Of a DNA stretch of 15,622 nt, positions 1 through 6,726 are shown piece after piece (within the stretch, counting starts at the first letter, position 1; each line of letters opens with the position of its first letter). The notes under the pieces were generated by a model. The model did not search any database. It was not told the DNA's origin and saw only the letters and a program-made list of their open reading frames with translations. This stretch comes from an uncultured Ruminococcus sp. (GTDB lineage Bacteria; Bacillota; Clostridia; Oscillospirales; Ruminococcaceae). The translations under genes were made by a program, and so were the position numbers. The stretch spans positions 1 to 15,622 of the forward strand of contig CAMHBN010000012.1 of the NCBI GenBank assembly GCA_946183385.1. The letters run 5' to 3'.

Positions 1-2135
1 AGGGCCTTGTTCAGGATAGGTTGTGGGTAGTGGAAACTTCCGACGATGCAACTGCAAAAGCTATGATTGCTGTTATGCAAAACAGGAATCATCAGTCGAT
101 TGAAGCTTTGTTTTCCTCTAAAGGAATACCGTATATTGAGAATGAAGTCAAGAAGTATGTTGATTGCGTAATGATTATCCGTCATTCTACTGCAATAGGC
201 TCGAAATATAAATTGGATAATATCCAGGAGCTGTTATACGAGATTTTTAAAAACACTTTTGTTGATGATTCGGTTAACCGGCTGGTGCCAGTACTGATCA
301 TTGATAACGCTGGTGTTTTGAATGAAGAATTGGCTATACATCAGCTATCTCTTAAAGAGAGGCTTAGTATAGATGATTACGAACAGACTCAGCGATTACT
401 CGGAGAGCTTGACTATCACATTGTGAAAAATATCGAACGGAATCCTGATGCTCTAATGCAATACATAAAGGCTGAAATAGCTGAAGCAAAGGAAATGGCT
501 ATTACACTTCCTCGCAGAAGCCGGAGCAGTTCGGCAATAATGCTCCTTTCAACAGCTTTGATGATGAAGAAAGGAAAACTATTTACGGATGCTGACATTG
601 AGGCTATGATGCAGTGGCTACGTACCGAGGCTAAGTCCAGGACTTCAATGGGGCGCAGTGTTTGTAAAGCTGCAGGCACTGCGTTGAGCGAAGTGATAAG
701 CAGTGGACGTAAAAAAATCACATATAAAAACGGACCTCAGCAATGGACTCCTGACAGTTATTATGTTGCTGAAGATGACTCGATAAATGTTACAAAAGAT
801 GATTTTGACGAAATAATATCTGAGTTGCCGGTTGGAAGGAATACAGCACTAAAGTACTTAAAGGCTGAAGATGTTTTAATCTCAAATAAGGGCGAAGAAC
901 AGAAAACTTGGACTGTTAAGACTGAAGACGGTATAAGTAAAACGCGGCGCTTCTATTCACTTTCGCGAGATTTACTTAGTCCCGAGGCTAATAGGATAGT
1001 TGATGAGGCAGTAGCTTCAGATCTGTTCCACAAGCCGGATAAGCATATCGATCATTTCTTCCCTTTCATAAAGCATCCTCGACTGGATATGTATGCCGGG
1101 CAGGTAATTACAGATTATAAGCATGGTACTCCGTTCATCGCTGTGACCGGTGCCCAAGGTTCTGGTAAATCGACGTGGCTAATGATGCAAGTGTTGCAGC
1201 GAGCAGAGGCTGATGATCTTGTAGTTGTAATGGATCCAACGAATTCATTCTGCCGGGAAGAACTTATCGCCCATGGAATTCCTATTGAAAAAATCAATAA
1301 ATCTTTCTCGTTCTGGGATATGTCTACACAGGGGTGGCCTGTAGATATTCTTAATTTTGAGGACTGTAAGGATATAACTAAACGTGTTCAAAGGCTGTCA
1401 AGTCTTTTAATCTCGGGAATGCATCTTACTGGTCCAAATCAAAAAGCTATAGTGATGGCAAAGGTTGAAGAATGGCTCAAAGAATATGAGATAAATAACA
1501 ACCTAAGCATTTTCAACCTTCCGAAAAGATTTGATGAGAATGCTGATGAGCGCAAGCTAAAAACGAAGCTGGATGCGTTATTAAGCACGGTCAAAGAGAG
1601 TGGGAACGAAGATCAGCCATCCGGCTGGGATAAGTTCCTCTCTGATAGAGGAAAAGTATTCGTTATATCATCTGGAGACGCAACCATCAACGTAGAAGGC
1701 AATCCTTTCGATGTGCTTTTCGATACGCTGTATTCTTATAAAGATAATCACAAAGATGGTTCGATGACACTAATTCTTGATGAAGTTCAAACTTTTAATC
1801 ATCATAAAACCAGTACACTTGTAAACATACTGAGCAGGGTAAGAAAAGACAACATTTCTGTGATTCTTGCATCACAAGATTTTCTTAACGCAAGTCTTAC
1901 AGCGGTCTATAAGTATTGCGGAACACATATTCTCTTTAGGCCTCTCGGTGAGGAGTGTATAAAAGCTGTTGCTGAGCTCACAAAGCTCGACATCAACGTT
2001 ATCCGAACGCTTCCCGATTTTAACTGTGCCGTTATGGGTTCTGTTTATAGTGAGTATTTTAAGCGGAATATCCAACTCATCACAGCTATAATGGGCGAGA
2101 CTTACCGACCAGACTACGTTGGCTCATACGATTAG
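1..2135 (+). CDS. Element-borne P-loop ATPase (HerA/VirB4/FtsK-like), 5'-truncated by window edge
   Basis: The reading frame is open from the first complete codon (position 3), so the true start lies left of the window; the TTG at 21 is not a convincing start. About 710 residues are visible. Counting from position 3, a Walker A motif GAQGSGKST lies at residues 383-391, and a Walker B strand ending in D593-E594 (LILDEVQTF) follows about 200 residues later. The pattern of Walker B, then an RVRK segment, then a strand ending in ASQD is typical of HerA/VirB4/TraG/FtsK-type DNA-pumping ATPases. Residues about 265-345 could be a winged-helix-like linker. The N-terminal 260 residues have no motif I recognise and may be the end of a first ATPase module. 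It precedes a small regulator and an integrase, so a role in transfer, replication or maintenance of the element is likely. The exact family is not established; it could also be a DUF927-type primase/helicase relative. Confidence 0.7.
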   Translation, partial: GLVQDRLWVVETSDDATAKAMIAVMQNRNHQSIEALFSSKGIPYIENEVKKYVDCVMIIRHSTAIGSKYKLDNIQELLYEIFKNTFVDDSVNRLVPVLIIDNAGVLNEELAIHQLSLKERLSIDDYEQTQRLLGELDYHIVKNIERNPDALMQYIKAEIAEAKEMAITLPRRSRSSSAIMLLSTALMMKKGKLFTDADIEAMMQWLRTEAKSRTSMGRSVCKAAGTALSEVISSGRKKITYKNGPQQWTPDSYYVAEDDSINVTKDDFDEIISELPVGRNTALKYLKAEDVLISNKGEEQKTWTVKTEDGISKTRRFYSLSRDLLSPEANRIVDEAVASDLFHKPDKHIDHFFPFIKHPRLDMYAGQVITDYKHGTPFIAVTGAQGSGKSTWLMMQVLQRAEADDLVVVMDPTNSFCREELIAHGIPIEKINKSFSFWDMSTQGWPVDILNFEDCKDITKRVQRLSSLLISGMHLTGPNQKAIVMAKVEEWLKEYEINNNLSIFNLPKRFDENADERKLKTKLDALLSTVKESGNEDQPSGWDKFLSDRGKVFVISSGDATINVEGNPFDVLFDTLYSYKDNHKDGSMTLILDEVQTFNHHKTSTLVNILSRVRKDNISVILASQDFLNASLTAVYKYCGTHILFRPLGEECIKAVAELTKLDINVIRTLPDFNCAVMGSVYSEYFKRNIQLITAIMGETYRPDYVGSYD

Positions 2136-2199
2136 AATGAATTAGAGGGGACGGCATAGCGCCACTCCGAAACAGGCTAATTTGAAGGAGGTGAACAAA

Positions 2200-2427
2200 A
2201 TGGCCAAGAACTCAAAAAGAATCACGCTTTACAAGCAAATATGGGCTCGTATACGCTACTGGCAGAACCTGAAGGATATCAGCGATGCTGAGCTCGCATC
2301 GTATCTTCAGGTCGGTGAGAGGACACTGCACGAGTATGATAAGTCTGCCGAGAATGTAACCCTCGGCAGGGTCGATAATCTCCTGTACTTGACGGGGATG
2401 GACTTCAACGACTTGATGGCGTTGTAA
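2200..2427 (+). CDS. Small Cro/CI-type helix-turn-helix regulator (75 aa)
   Basis: I chose the ATG at 2200 because a strong ribosome binding site (AAGGAGG, 2185-2191) lies 8 bases before it; an in-frame TTG at 2182 would overlap that site. The 75-residue product is a single small domain. Residues about 27-45 (ISDAELASYLQVGERTLHEY) read as the helix-turn-helix of the Cro/CI (XRE) superfamily, followed by a helix and the motif LLYLTGMDFNDL, common at the end of such domains. It sits 64 bases after the ATPase gene and about 88 bases before the integrase gene, whose promoter overlaps an inverted repeat. An inferred role is repressor or excision/integration control for the element, possibly acting at that repeat. 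It could alternatively act as a recombination directionality factor. Family assignment is fairly sure; function is inference. Confidence 0.75.
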   Translation: MAKNSKRITLYKQIWARIRYWQNLKDISDAELASYLQVGERTLHEYDKSAENVTLGRVDNLLYLTGMDFNDLMAL

Positions 2428-2439
2428 GTAACCCTCCTA

Positions 2440-2468
2440 TTTACAAACATGGAAAAAGGTGGTATAAT
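2440..2468 (+). promoter_or_regulatory. Sigma-A-type promoter of the integrase gene
   Basis: A near-consensus promoter is visible: TTTACA at 2440-2445 (5 of 6 matches), a 17-base spacer, and a perfect TATAAT at 2463-2468. The start of transcription would fall near 2475, about 40 bases before the integrase ATG. The -10 box lies on the left arm of an inverted repeat, so access by RNA polymerase could be controlled by a protein bound there. Confidence 0.7.
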
Positions 2469-2493
2469 GCTTATAAAGTATGATACCACCTTT
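2455..2493. repeat. 11-bp perfect inverted repeat over the integrase promoter (operator or terminator)
   Basis: AAAGGTGGTAT at 2455-2465 is matched by its exact reverse complement ATACCACCTTT at 2483-2493, with 17 bases between. The left arm contains the start of the -10 box. As DNA this is a plausible two-fold operator for a dimeric repressor such as the upstream Cro/CI-type protein. As RNA from the upstream gene it could form a hairpin followed by a pyrimidine-rich tail (TTTCTTTT), which would make it a moderate intrinsic terminator. Sequence alone cannot separate the two readings. Confidence 0.6.
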
Positions 2494-2515
2494 CTTTTAA
2501 GGAAGGATGATATTT

Positions 2516-3559
2516 ATGAAAGCAACCCGTTTGCCTTCAGGCAGATACCGTACACAGGTCGTGATCGGTTATAATGAAATAGGGAAAAGGTCTGTCAAAT
2601 CATTTACAGCAGATACAGAATGGGAGTCATTAAAACTTGCTACAGATTTTATGGAATCCCATGCGCTCGGTGTTGATATCAAAAATATAACTGTGGAACA
2701 AGCTTTTGAGCAGTATATTGATTCAAGGACAAACATTTTGTCCCCCTCTACCATTCGAGGATATCGAATAATTAAAACGTCGAGACTCCAATTGATAAAG
2801 AACATCAAAGTCAAGGAGCTTCGTATCAATGATATCCAGAGAGCTGTCAACTATGATTCCAGAAGATTGAGTCGCAAGTCCATAAAATCGGCTTTATCTC
2901 TATTGAAAAGCGTACTTGATGTTCAGAATATAGATATTAATATCAAGAAGATTGCAATACCACAGGCAAAACCTAAGAAGGGTGAAATCCCATCAGTAGA
3001 GGACGTGCTTAAGATAGTAATTGGTTCTGAACTGGAACTTCCTTGTCTGCTTGCAATGTGGCTCTCCCTTAGAATAAGTGAGGTCAGAGGATTGCAATTT
3101 CGTGATATTTCAGACGATGGCAAATATATAACGGTACAAAGAGCAAGGATGTGTCTTGATAACAAGGATATAGTACGCGAACAGAATAAGACTGTTGAAA
3201 GTACCAGAACTAATCCGCTACCTCCTTATCTGCATGAATTGATAATGAAAGTTCCTCATAAGAACGACTCCGATTATATTGTTCAAATGCGCTACGAATA
3301 CATCAGGAAGCATTTTAAGGCGCTAATGGCAACTAACGGAATGAATATCACATTTCACAAACTGAGGCACGAATTTGCAACTACACTTAACGACTTGGGT
3401 GTTCCAAGCGAGTACATACAGAAGCTTGGAGGATGGTCTTCTGACAACATCATGAAATCTGTATATACTCACACGACAACTGCAAAAGAAGATGAGTATC
3501 AGAGTGCTATTGATAATTATTTTATCAAAGCAATCAAAGATGCCAAGTCAACTAAGTGA
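2516..3559 (+). CDS. int: Tyrosine recombinase (phage/ICE-type site-specific integrase)
   Basis: This 347-residue protein integrates and excises the element. The ATG at 2516 was chosen because AAGGAAGG (2499-2506) lies 9 bases upstream; the ATG at 2507 touches that site. The N-terminal ~35 residues (GRYRTQVVIGY with basic residues around it) resemble an arm-binding domain. Residues ~50-140 form the helical core-binding domain, and ~155-330 the catalytic domain. Catalytic residues are visible: R186 in LSLRISEVRGL, H281-K-L-R284 in the HxxR box, W307 in GGWSS at the usual His/Trp position, and nucleophile Y317 in SVYTH. Length and order are normal for the Tn916/phage-type family. The gene reads toward a tRNA-3'-end-like sequence about 70 bases downstream, the usual arrangement for an element whose integrase lies next to its attachment site. 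No frameshift is seen, so it may be active. Confidence 0.95.
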   Translation: MKATRLPSGRYRTQVVIGYNEIGKRSVKSFTADTEWESLKLATDFMESHALGVDIKNITVEQAFEQYIDSRTNILSPSTIRGYRIIKTSRLQLIKNIKVKELRINDIQRAVNYDSRRLSRKSIKSALSLLKSVLDVQNIDINIKKIAIPQAKPKKGEIPSVEDVLKIVIGSELELPCLLAMWLSLRISEVRGLQFRDISDDGKYITVQRARMCLDNKDIVREQNKTVESTRTNPLPPYLHELIMKVPHKNDSDYIVQMRYEYIRKHFKALMATNGMNITFHKLRHEFATTLNDLGVPSEYIQKLGGWSSDNIMKSVYTHTTTAKEDEYQSAIDNYFIKAIKDAKSTK

Positions 3560-3561
3560 CT

Positions 3562-3579
3562 GTCACACGACCGTCACAC
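3562..3579. repeat. Pair of GTCACAC direct repeats, possible integrase arm sites
   Basis: GTCACAC occurs at 3562-3568 and again at 3573-3579, exactly 11 bases apart (about one helical turn). They lie between the integrase stop codon and the presumed attachment core. Placement and spacing suit arm-type binding sites for the integrase N-terminal domain or sites for an accessory factor. This is inference; short repeats can arise by chance. Confidence 0.35.
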
Positions 3580-3623
3580 AGCCAATCTATATAAGGCTAA
3601 AAATAGAGAAAAAACAGGTTGAA

Positions 3624-3656
3624 ACATAAAGGGCTCAAATCCCTCATGTCTCACCA
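3624..3656 (+). other. Attachment site (attR/attL) carrying a tRNA 3' end
   Basis: A T-loop-like segment, GGGCTCAAATCCC (3631-3643), is followed by an acceptor-strand-like ATGTCTC, discriminator A and CCA (3654-3656). No D-arm or anticodon arm is found in the preceding 75 bases, so this is only the 3' end of a tRNA. Such a fragment is expected where an element has integrated into a tRNA gene and duplicated its end. The segment also has the form of a tyrosine recombinase core: imperfect inverted arms (ACAT..AGGG at 3624-3633 and CCCT.ATGT at 3641-3649) flank a 7-base spacer CTCAAAT (3634-3640). The intact tRNA should lie at the other end of the element, left of the window. The tRNA's amino-acid identity cannot be read from this fragment. 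Confidence 0.65.
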
Positions 3657-3684
3657 GTGGCGGGGTGTCCCCGCAGCCAATTTC

Positions 3685-3715
3685 GCGCCTCACTTTTTAG
3701 TGAGGCGCATTTTTT
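3685..3715 (+). terminator. Intrinsic terminator, probably of the target tRNA gene
   Basis: A perfect 10-bp stem (GCGCCTCACT at 3685-3694 with AGTGAGGCGC at 3699-3708) with a TTTT loop is followed by a run of six T (3710-3715). It lies 28 bases after the tRNA CCA, so it most likely ended the original tRNA transcript. It now also insulates rnpB from transcripts leaving the element. A smaller GC-rich hairpin (GCGGGG/CCCCGC, 3660-3674) sits between the CCA and this terminator. Confidence 0.85.
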
Positions 3716-3752
3716 GTTACCGATTTCCATTAGCAGACAGGTCTTTTCCCGC

Positions 3753-3781
3753 TTGACAAAACCCTAATAAAATGTTAAACT
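3753..3781 (+). promoter_or_regulatory. Promoter of rnpB
   Basis: A perfect -35 box TTGACA (3753-3758), a 17-base spacer and TAAACT (3776-3781, 4 of 6 matches to TATAAT) place the transcription start near 3788. That agrees with the P1 helix of RNase P RNA beginning at 3789. The promoter lies wholly downstream of the integration site and was not altered by the element. Confidence 0.8.
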
Positions 3782-3787
3782 GTTACA

Positions 3788-4128
3788 TGAGCAGACTACG
3801 CGGCAGCGGAAACGTTTTAGTTTATGAGGAAAGTCCGGGCATCACAGAGCAGGGTAGCTGCTAACGGCAGCCGAGGGCGACCTTAGGGCAAGTGCAACAG
3901 AGATATACCGCCGCTTTTGCGGTAAGGGTGGAAAGGCGAGGTAAGAGCTCACCGGAGCGCAGGAGACTGCGCTGCCATGTAAACCCTACCCGATGCAACG
4001 TCTATTGGTGCTCCGTATCTCAACGTCTGCTCGGCGGATACGGGGTAATGACGGCTTGAGCTTATCGGCGACGATAAGCGTAGATAAATTGCCGCGCACG
4101 ACAGAACCCGGCTTATCGGTCTGGTCAA
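3788..4128 (+). ncRNA. rnpB: RNase P RNA, class A type (rnpB)
   Basis: This is the catalytic RNA of RNase P, which trims the 5' leader from tRNA precursors. Conserved elements appear in order: GAGGAAAGTCCGGGC (about 3825-3839) near the 5' end, CAGGGTAGCTGCTAACGGCAGCC, AGGGCAAGTGCAACAGAGA, GGTGGAAAGGCGAGGTAAG with AGAGCTCACCG, and ACAGAACCCGGCTTATCG near the 3' end. The terminal P1 helix pairs GAGCAGAC (3789-3796) with GTCTGGTC (4119-4126) with one mismatch, which sets the ends to within a few bases. Length (about 340 nt) and conserved blocks fit the ancestral class A fold rather than the Bacillus class B fold; this reading is from primary sequence. It has its own promoter and ends in a terminator just downstream. 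Confidence 0.95.
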
Positions 4129-4130
4129 TA

Positions 4131-4155
4131 AAAAAAGAGAGCTTCGGCTCTCTTT
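4131..4155. terminator. Bidirectional terminator between rnpB and the GTPase-nuclease gene
   Basis: AAAAAAGAGAGC, a TTCG tetraloop (4143-4146) and GCTCTCTTTTTT form a symmetric hairpin with A and T tracts on both sides, so it can end transcription from either direction. It closes rnpB on the plus strand and the convergent gene on the minus strand. The stop codon of the minus-strand gene (4158-4160) lies inside the T tract, so the two genes are packed as tightly as possible. Confidence 0.9.
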
Positions 4156-4157
4156 TT

Positions 4158-6713
4158 TTATTTCATATATTCGCGCATAGCCTCTCCTGCGGCTATATAG
4201 CGCTGATAGAGCTCCGCCGCGGACAGCCTCATCGCTCCGTTGCCGAGGATTATCATCTGCTCGAGCCCGTCGGAGGTCGCGACGAACACTCTGTGCTTCT
4301 TCGATAGCTCGTGCGACACGCGCTCGATGTAGCTGTCGGCAGTCTCCGACTCCTTGGTGTAAACGATGCTGATGTTGTAGTATCTCTCGACGTCGCGGTG
4401 TCTGCCCTTGACTTTGTACGCGTCAAAAACGACGATTATCTCATAGCCCGTGCAGCCCTGATAGCTGCACATCATATTGATGAGCTCCGCACGCGCCGCA
4501 TCGAGGTTTTCGTCGGCTGTCTTCCTGAGGTCGTCCCACGCAAAGATGATGTTGTAGCCGTCCACGAGCAGGTAATTCGGTCCCTCATATTCGACGGGCT
4601 TGACGTTCTTCGTATCGGGCTGAACAGCCTTCGTCTTCTTGAAGGCACGGTGCGGGTCGCGGCCGAGCTTGCCGTAGGTGCGCTCGAATATCGCCATCAG
4701 CTCCTCGTCGGAGACTGTCTTTTCAGCGAATCTGCGTATCCTTGCGGTGTCTGTGTCCTCTGCGGGAGCAGTGTCCGCCATACACGATGGCAGGTGCATT
4801 TTTTCGGGGACTTCATTCCACTTCACGACATAGCCCGCGCCGTGCGAGCAGAAGACAGAATCTGCTGAATTCTCGACATCGGCGTCGCAGTCGTAGCCAA
4901 TATCGGCGATGACACGCTCGGCGTCGTGGCACTCGCGGTAGCCTGCAAAAGTGCACATCAGCCGTCCTCGCCCGCGGGTGTAGCCGATGACGTCCATTTG
5001 ATACGTGCCTATCTCGGCGGCGGGAGCACTGCCTCTTATCACCGACATCTCGCCCGCTGTCTCGGGCTGACCGAATTCCGCGCTGAAATGCTGCAGGTCG
5101 GAGATAGCGCGTCCCACGCATTCGCTCGGCACCTCGAGCTCATAGTCGTAGTACGGCTCGAGGAGCACGCTCTCGGCTGAGCGCAGTCCCTGTCTGACGG
5201 CTCTGTACGTCGCCTGACGGAAGTCGCCGCCCTCGGTGTGCTTCAGATGAGCCCGCCCCGCTTTGAGCGTGAACCGCATATCGGTTATCGGCGAGCCCGT
5301 CAGCACGCCGATGTGCGTTTTTTCTTTCAGGTGCGTGAGTATCAGCCGCTGCCAGTTGCGGTCGAGCTCGTCCTCGGGGCAGTCCGTGCGGAAATCAAGC
5401 CCCTCACCGCGTCCGAGCGGCTCTATCAGCAGGTGCACCTCCGCGTAGTGGCGCAGCGGCTCGTAGTGACCGACTCCCTCAACAGCGCCGCGGATAGTCT
5501 CCCTGTAGGTTATCGCGCCGTCCTCGAAGCTGACCCTGTAGCCGAATCTCAGCTCTATGCGCTGTGTCAGCACCTCAAGCTGCACCGCTCCCATCAGCTG
5601 GATGTGTATCTCCCGCAGCTGCTCGTTCCACACGATATGGAGTTGCGGGTCCTCGTCCTCAAGGCGGCGGAGGTCGTCGAGGATGTCGTATACGCTGCGC
5701 TCCTCGGGCAGTCTGACACGGTAGGTCATTATCGGCTCGAGGACTGCGCCTCCCGCGTCGCGGGTGCAGCCGAGACCCTGTCCCGAATATGTCCCGCTCA
5801 GACCCGTCACCGCGCATATCTCGCCCGCTTCGGCGGATTCTGCGGTGCGGAACTTCTCGCCCGAATAGAACCTCACGGAGCTGACCTTGCCCGTCACGGA
5901 CGTGCCGTCCTGCGCCGTGTAGGTGAGCTCGTCCCTCACGGAGAGCCTTCCGCCGTTGACCTTCAGGTGCGTGAGGCGCGTGCCCTTCGGGTCGTAGGAT
6001 ATCTTGTACACGCTCGCGCCGAATGCTGCCGAACGCTGGGGCTCTGCGGTGAATCTGCCGAGAGTGTCTATGAAGCGGTCTATGCCATCTGTTTTCAGAG
6101 CCGAACCGAAGCAGCAGGGGAACAGCCTGCGCTGTGAGACAGCCTTTGCGATGTCTGAGTCGGCGAGCGCACCTGCGGAGAGGTAGGTTTCCATCAGCTC
6201 CTCGCAGCAGCTCGCCGCGTTCTCGCATATCTCCGCGTCAGTTCCCGAAAAATCGCAGCAGTCCGCCGAGAGCTTGCGCCTCAGCTCGCTGAGTATCGCG
6301 CTTCTGTCGGCGGATATCAGATCCATTTTGTTCACGAAGATGAAGACGGGTACCTCATACTGCCGCAGGAGCTTCCACAGGGTGGAGGTGTGGCTCTGGA
6401 CGCCGTCTGTGCCGCTGATAACGAGGACGGCGTAGTCGAGCACCTGCATCGTGCGCTCGGTCTCCGCCGAAAAATCGACGTGCCCCGGCGTATCGAGCAG
6501 CATTACCCTTGTATCGCCCGCCGTAAATTCGGCTTGGTGGGCGAATATCGTGATACCCCTGTCCCTCTCGATGGAATCCGTGTCGAGCGAGGAGCTTCCG
6601 TCGTCAACTCTGCCGAGCTTTCTCATCTGTCCGCTTGTGTAGAGCATAGCCTCGGCAAGAGTGGTCTTGCCCGAATCTACGTGGGCTGTTATCCCGACTG
6701 TAATCGTTTTCAT
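4158..6713 (-). CDS. TetM/EF-G-like translation GTPase fused to a Rae1/YacP (NYN) nuclease domain
   Basis: The 851-residue start at 6713 places the GTPase fold at the N-terminus (MKTITVGITAHVDSGKTT), where this family begins; an upstream in-frame start would run into cobO. GTPase motifs: AHVDSGKTT (10-18), ERDRGITIF (switch I), DTPGHVDF, VNKMD and GSALKTDG. Residues about 230-645 follow the TetM/TetO domain order, including LLEPYYDYELEVP and a C-terminal EF-G-like domain. Residues about 713-851 match B. subtilis YacP/Rae1 closely: LLVDGYNII, VVFDAYKVKG, TKESETAD and ATSDGLEQ carry the conserved acidic residues. Rae1 is known to cleave mRNA in the ribosomal A site. A linker of about 65 residues joins the parts. 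I infer a ribosome-directed GTPase carrying a nuclease. It lies 13 bases after cobO on the same strand, behind only a weak ribosome binding site. The domain IV tip differs from the known tetracycline-resistance loop, so resistance should not be assumed. Confidence 0.9.
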   Translation of the reverse strand: MKTITVGITAHVDSGKTTLAEAMLYTSGQMRKLGRVDDGSSSLDTDSIERDRGITIFAHQAEFTAGDTRVMLLDTPGHVDFSAETERTMQVLDYAVLVISGTDGVQSHTSTLWKLLRQYEVPVFIFVNKMDLISADRSAILSELRRKLSADCCDFSGTDAEICENAASCCEELMETYLSAGALADSDIAKAVSQRRLFPCCFGSALKTDGIDRFIDTLGRFTAEPQRSAAFGASVYKISYDPKGTRLTHLKVNGGRLSVRDELTYTAQDGTSVTGKVSSVRFYSGEKFRTAESAEAGEICAVTGLSGTYSGQGLGCTRDAGGAVLEPIMTYRVRLPEERSVYDILDDLRRLEDEDPQLHIVWNEQLREIHIQLMGAVQLEVLTQRIELRFGYRVSFEDGAITYRETIRGAVEGVGHYEPLRHYAEVHLLIEPLGRGEGLDFRTDCPEDELDRNWQRLILTHLKEKTHIGVLTGSPITDMRFTLKAGRAHLKHTEGGDFRQATYRAVRQGLRSAESVLLEPYYDYELEVPSECVGRAISDLQHFSAEFGQPETAGEMSVIRGSAPAAEIGTYQMDVIGYTRGRGRLMCTFAGYRECHDAERVIADIGYDCDADVENSADSVFCSHGAGYVVKWNEVPEKMHLPSCMADTAPAEDTDTARIRRFAEKTVSDEELMAIFERTYGKLGRDPHRAFKKTKAVQPDTKNVKPVEYEGPNYLLVDGYNIIFAWDDLRKTADENLDAARAELINMMCSYQGCTGYEIIVVFDAYKVKGRHRDVERYYNISIVYTKESETADSYIERVSHELSKKHRVFVATSDGLEQMIILGNGAMRLSAAELYQRYIAAGEAMREYMK

Positions 6714-6726
6714 ATCCGTGCTCACG

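Noticed and set aside
3581..3656. Complete tRNA gene ending at the CCA
   Set aside because: The 76 bases before the CCA lack D and anticodon arms and a 5' acceptor strand; only the 3' end is tRNA-like.
3660..3674. GCGGGG/CCCCGC hairpin as a terminator
   Set aside because: The stem is short and no T tract follows; the hairpin at 3685-3715 is the better terminator.
5238..6137. Long open frame (299 codons) on the plus strand opposite the GTPase gene
   Set aside because: It lies entirely antisense to a gene with firm domain matches, has no recognisable motif or convincing ribosome binding site, and is the usual by-product of GC-rich codon usage.
4158..6713. Straightforward tetracycline resistance gene
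   Set aside because: Backbone similarity to Tet(M) is clear, but the domain IV tip loop differs and a nuclease domain is fused, so a resistance label is not supported by the sequence.
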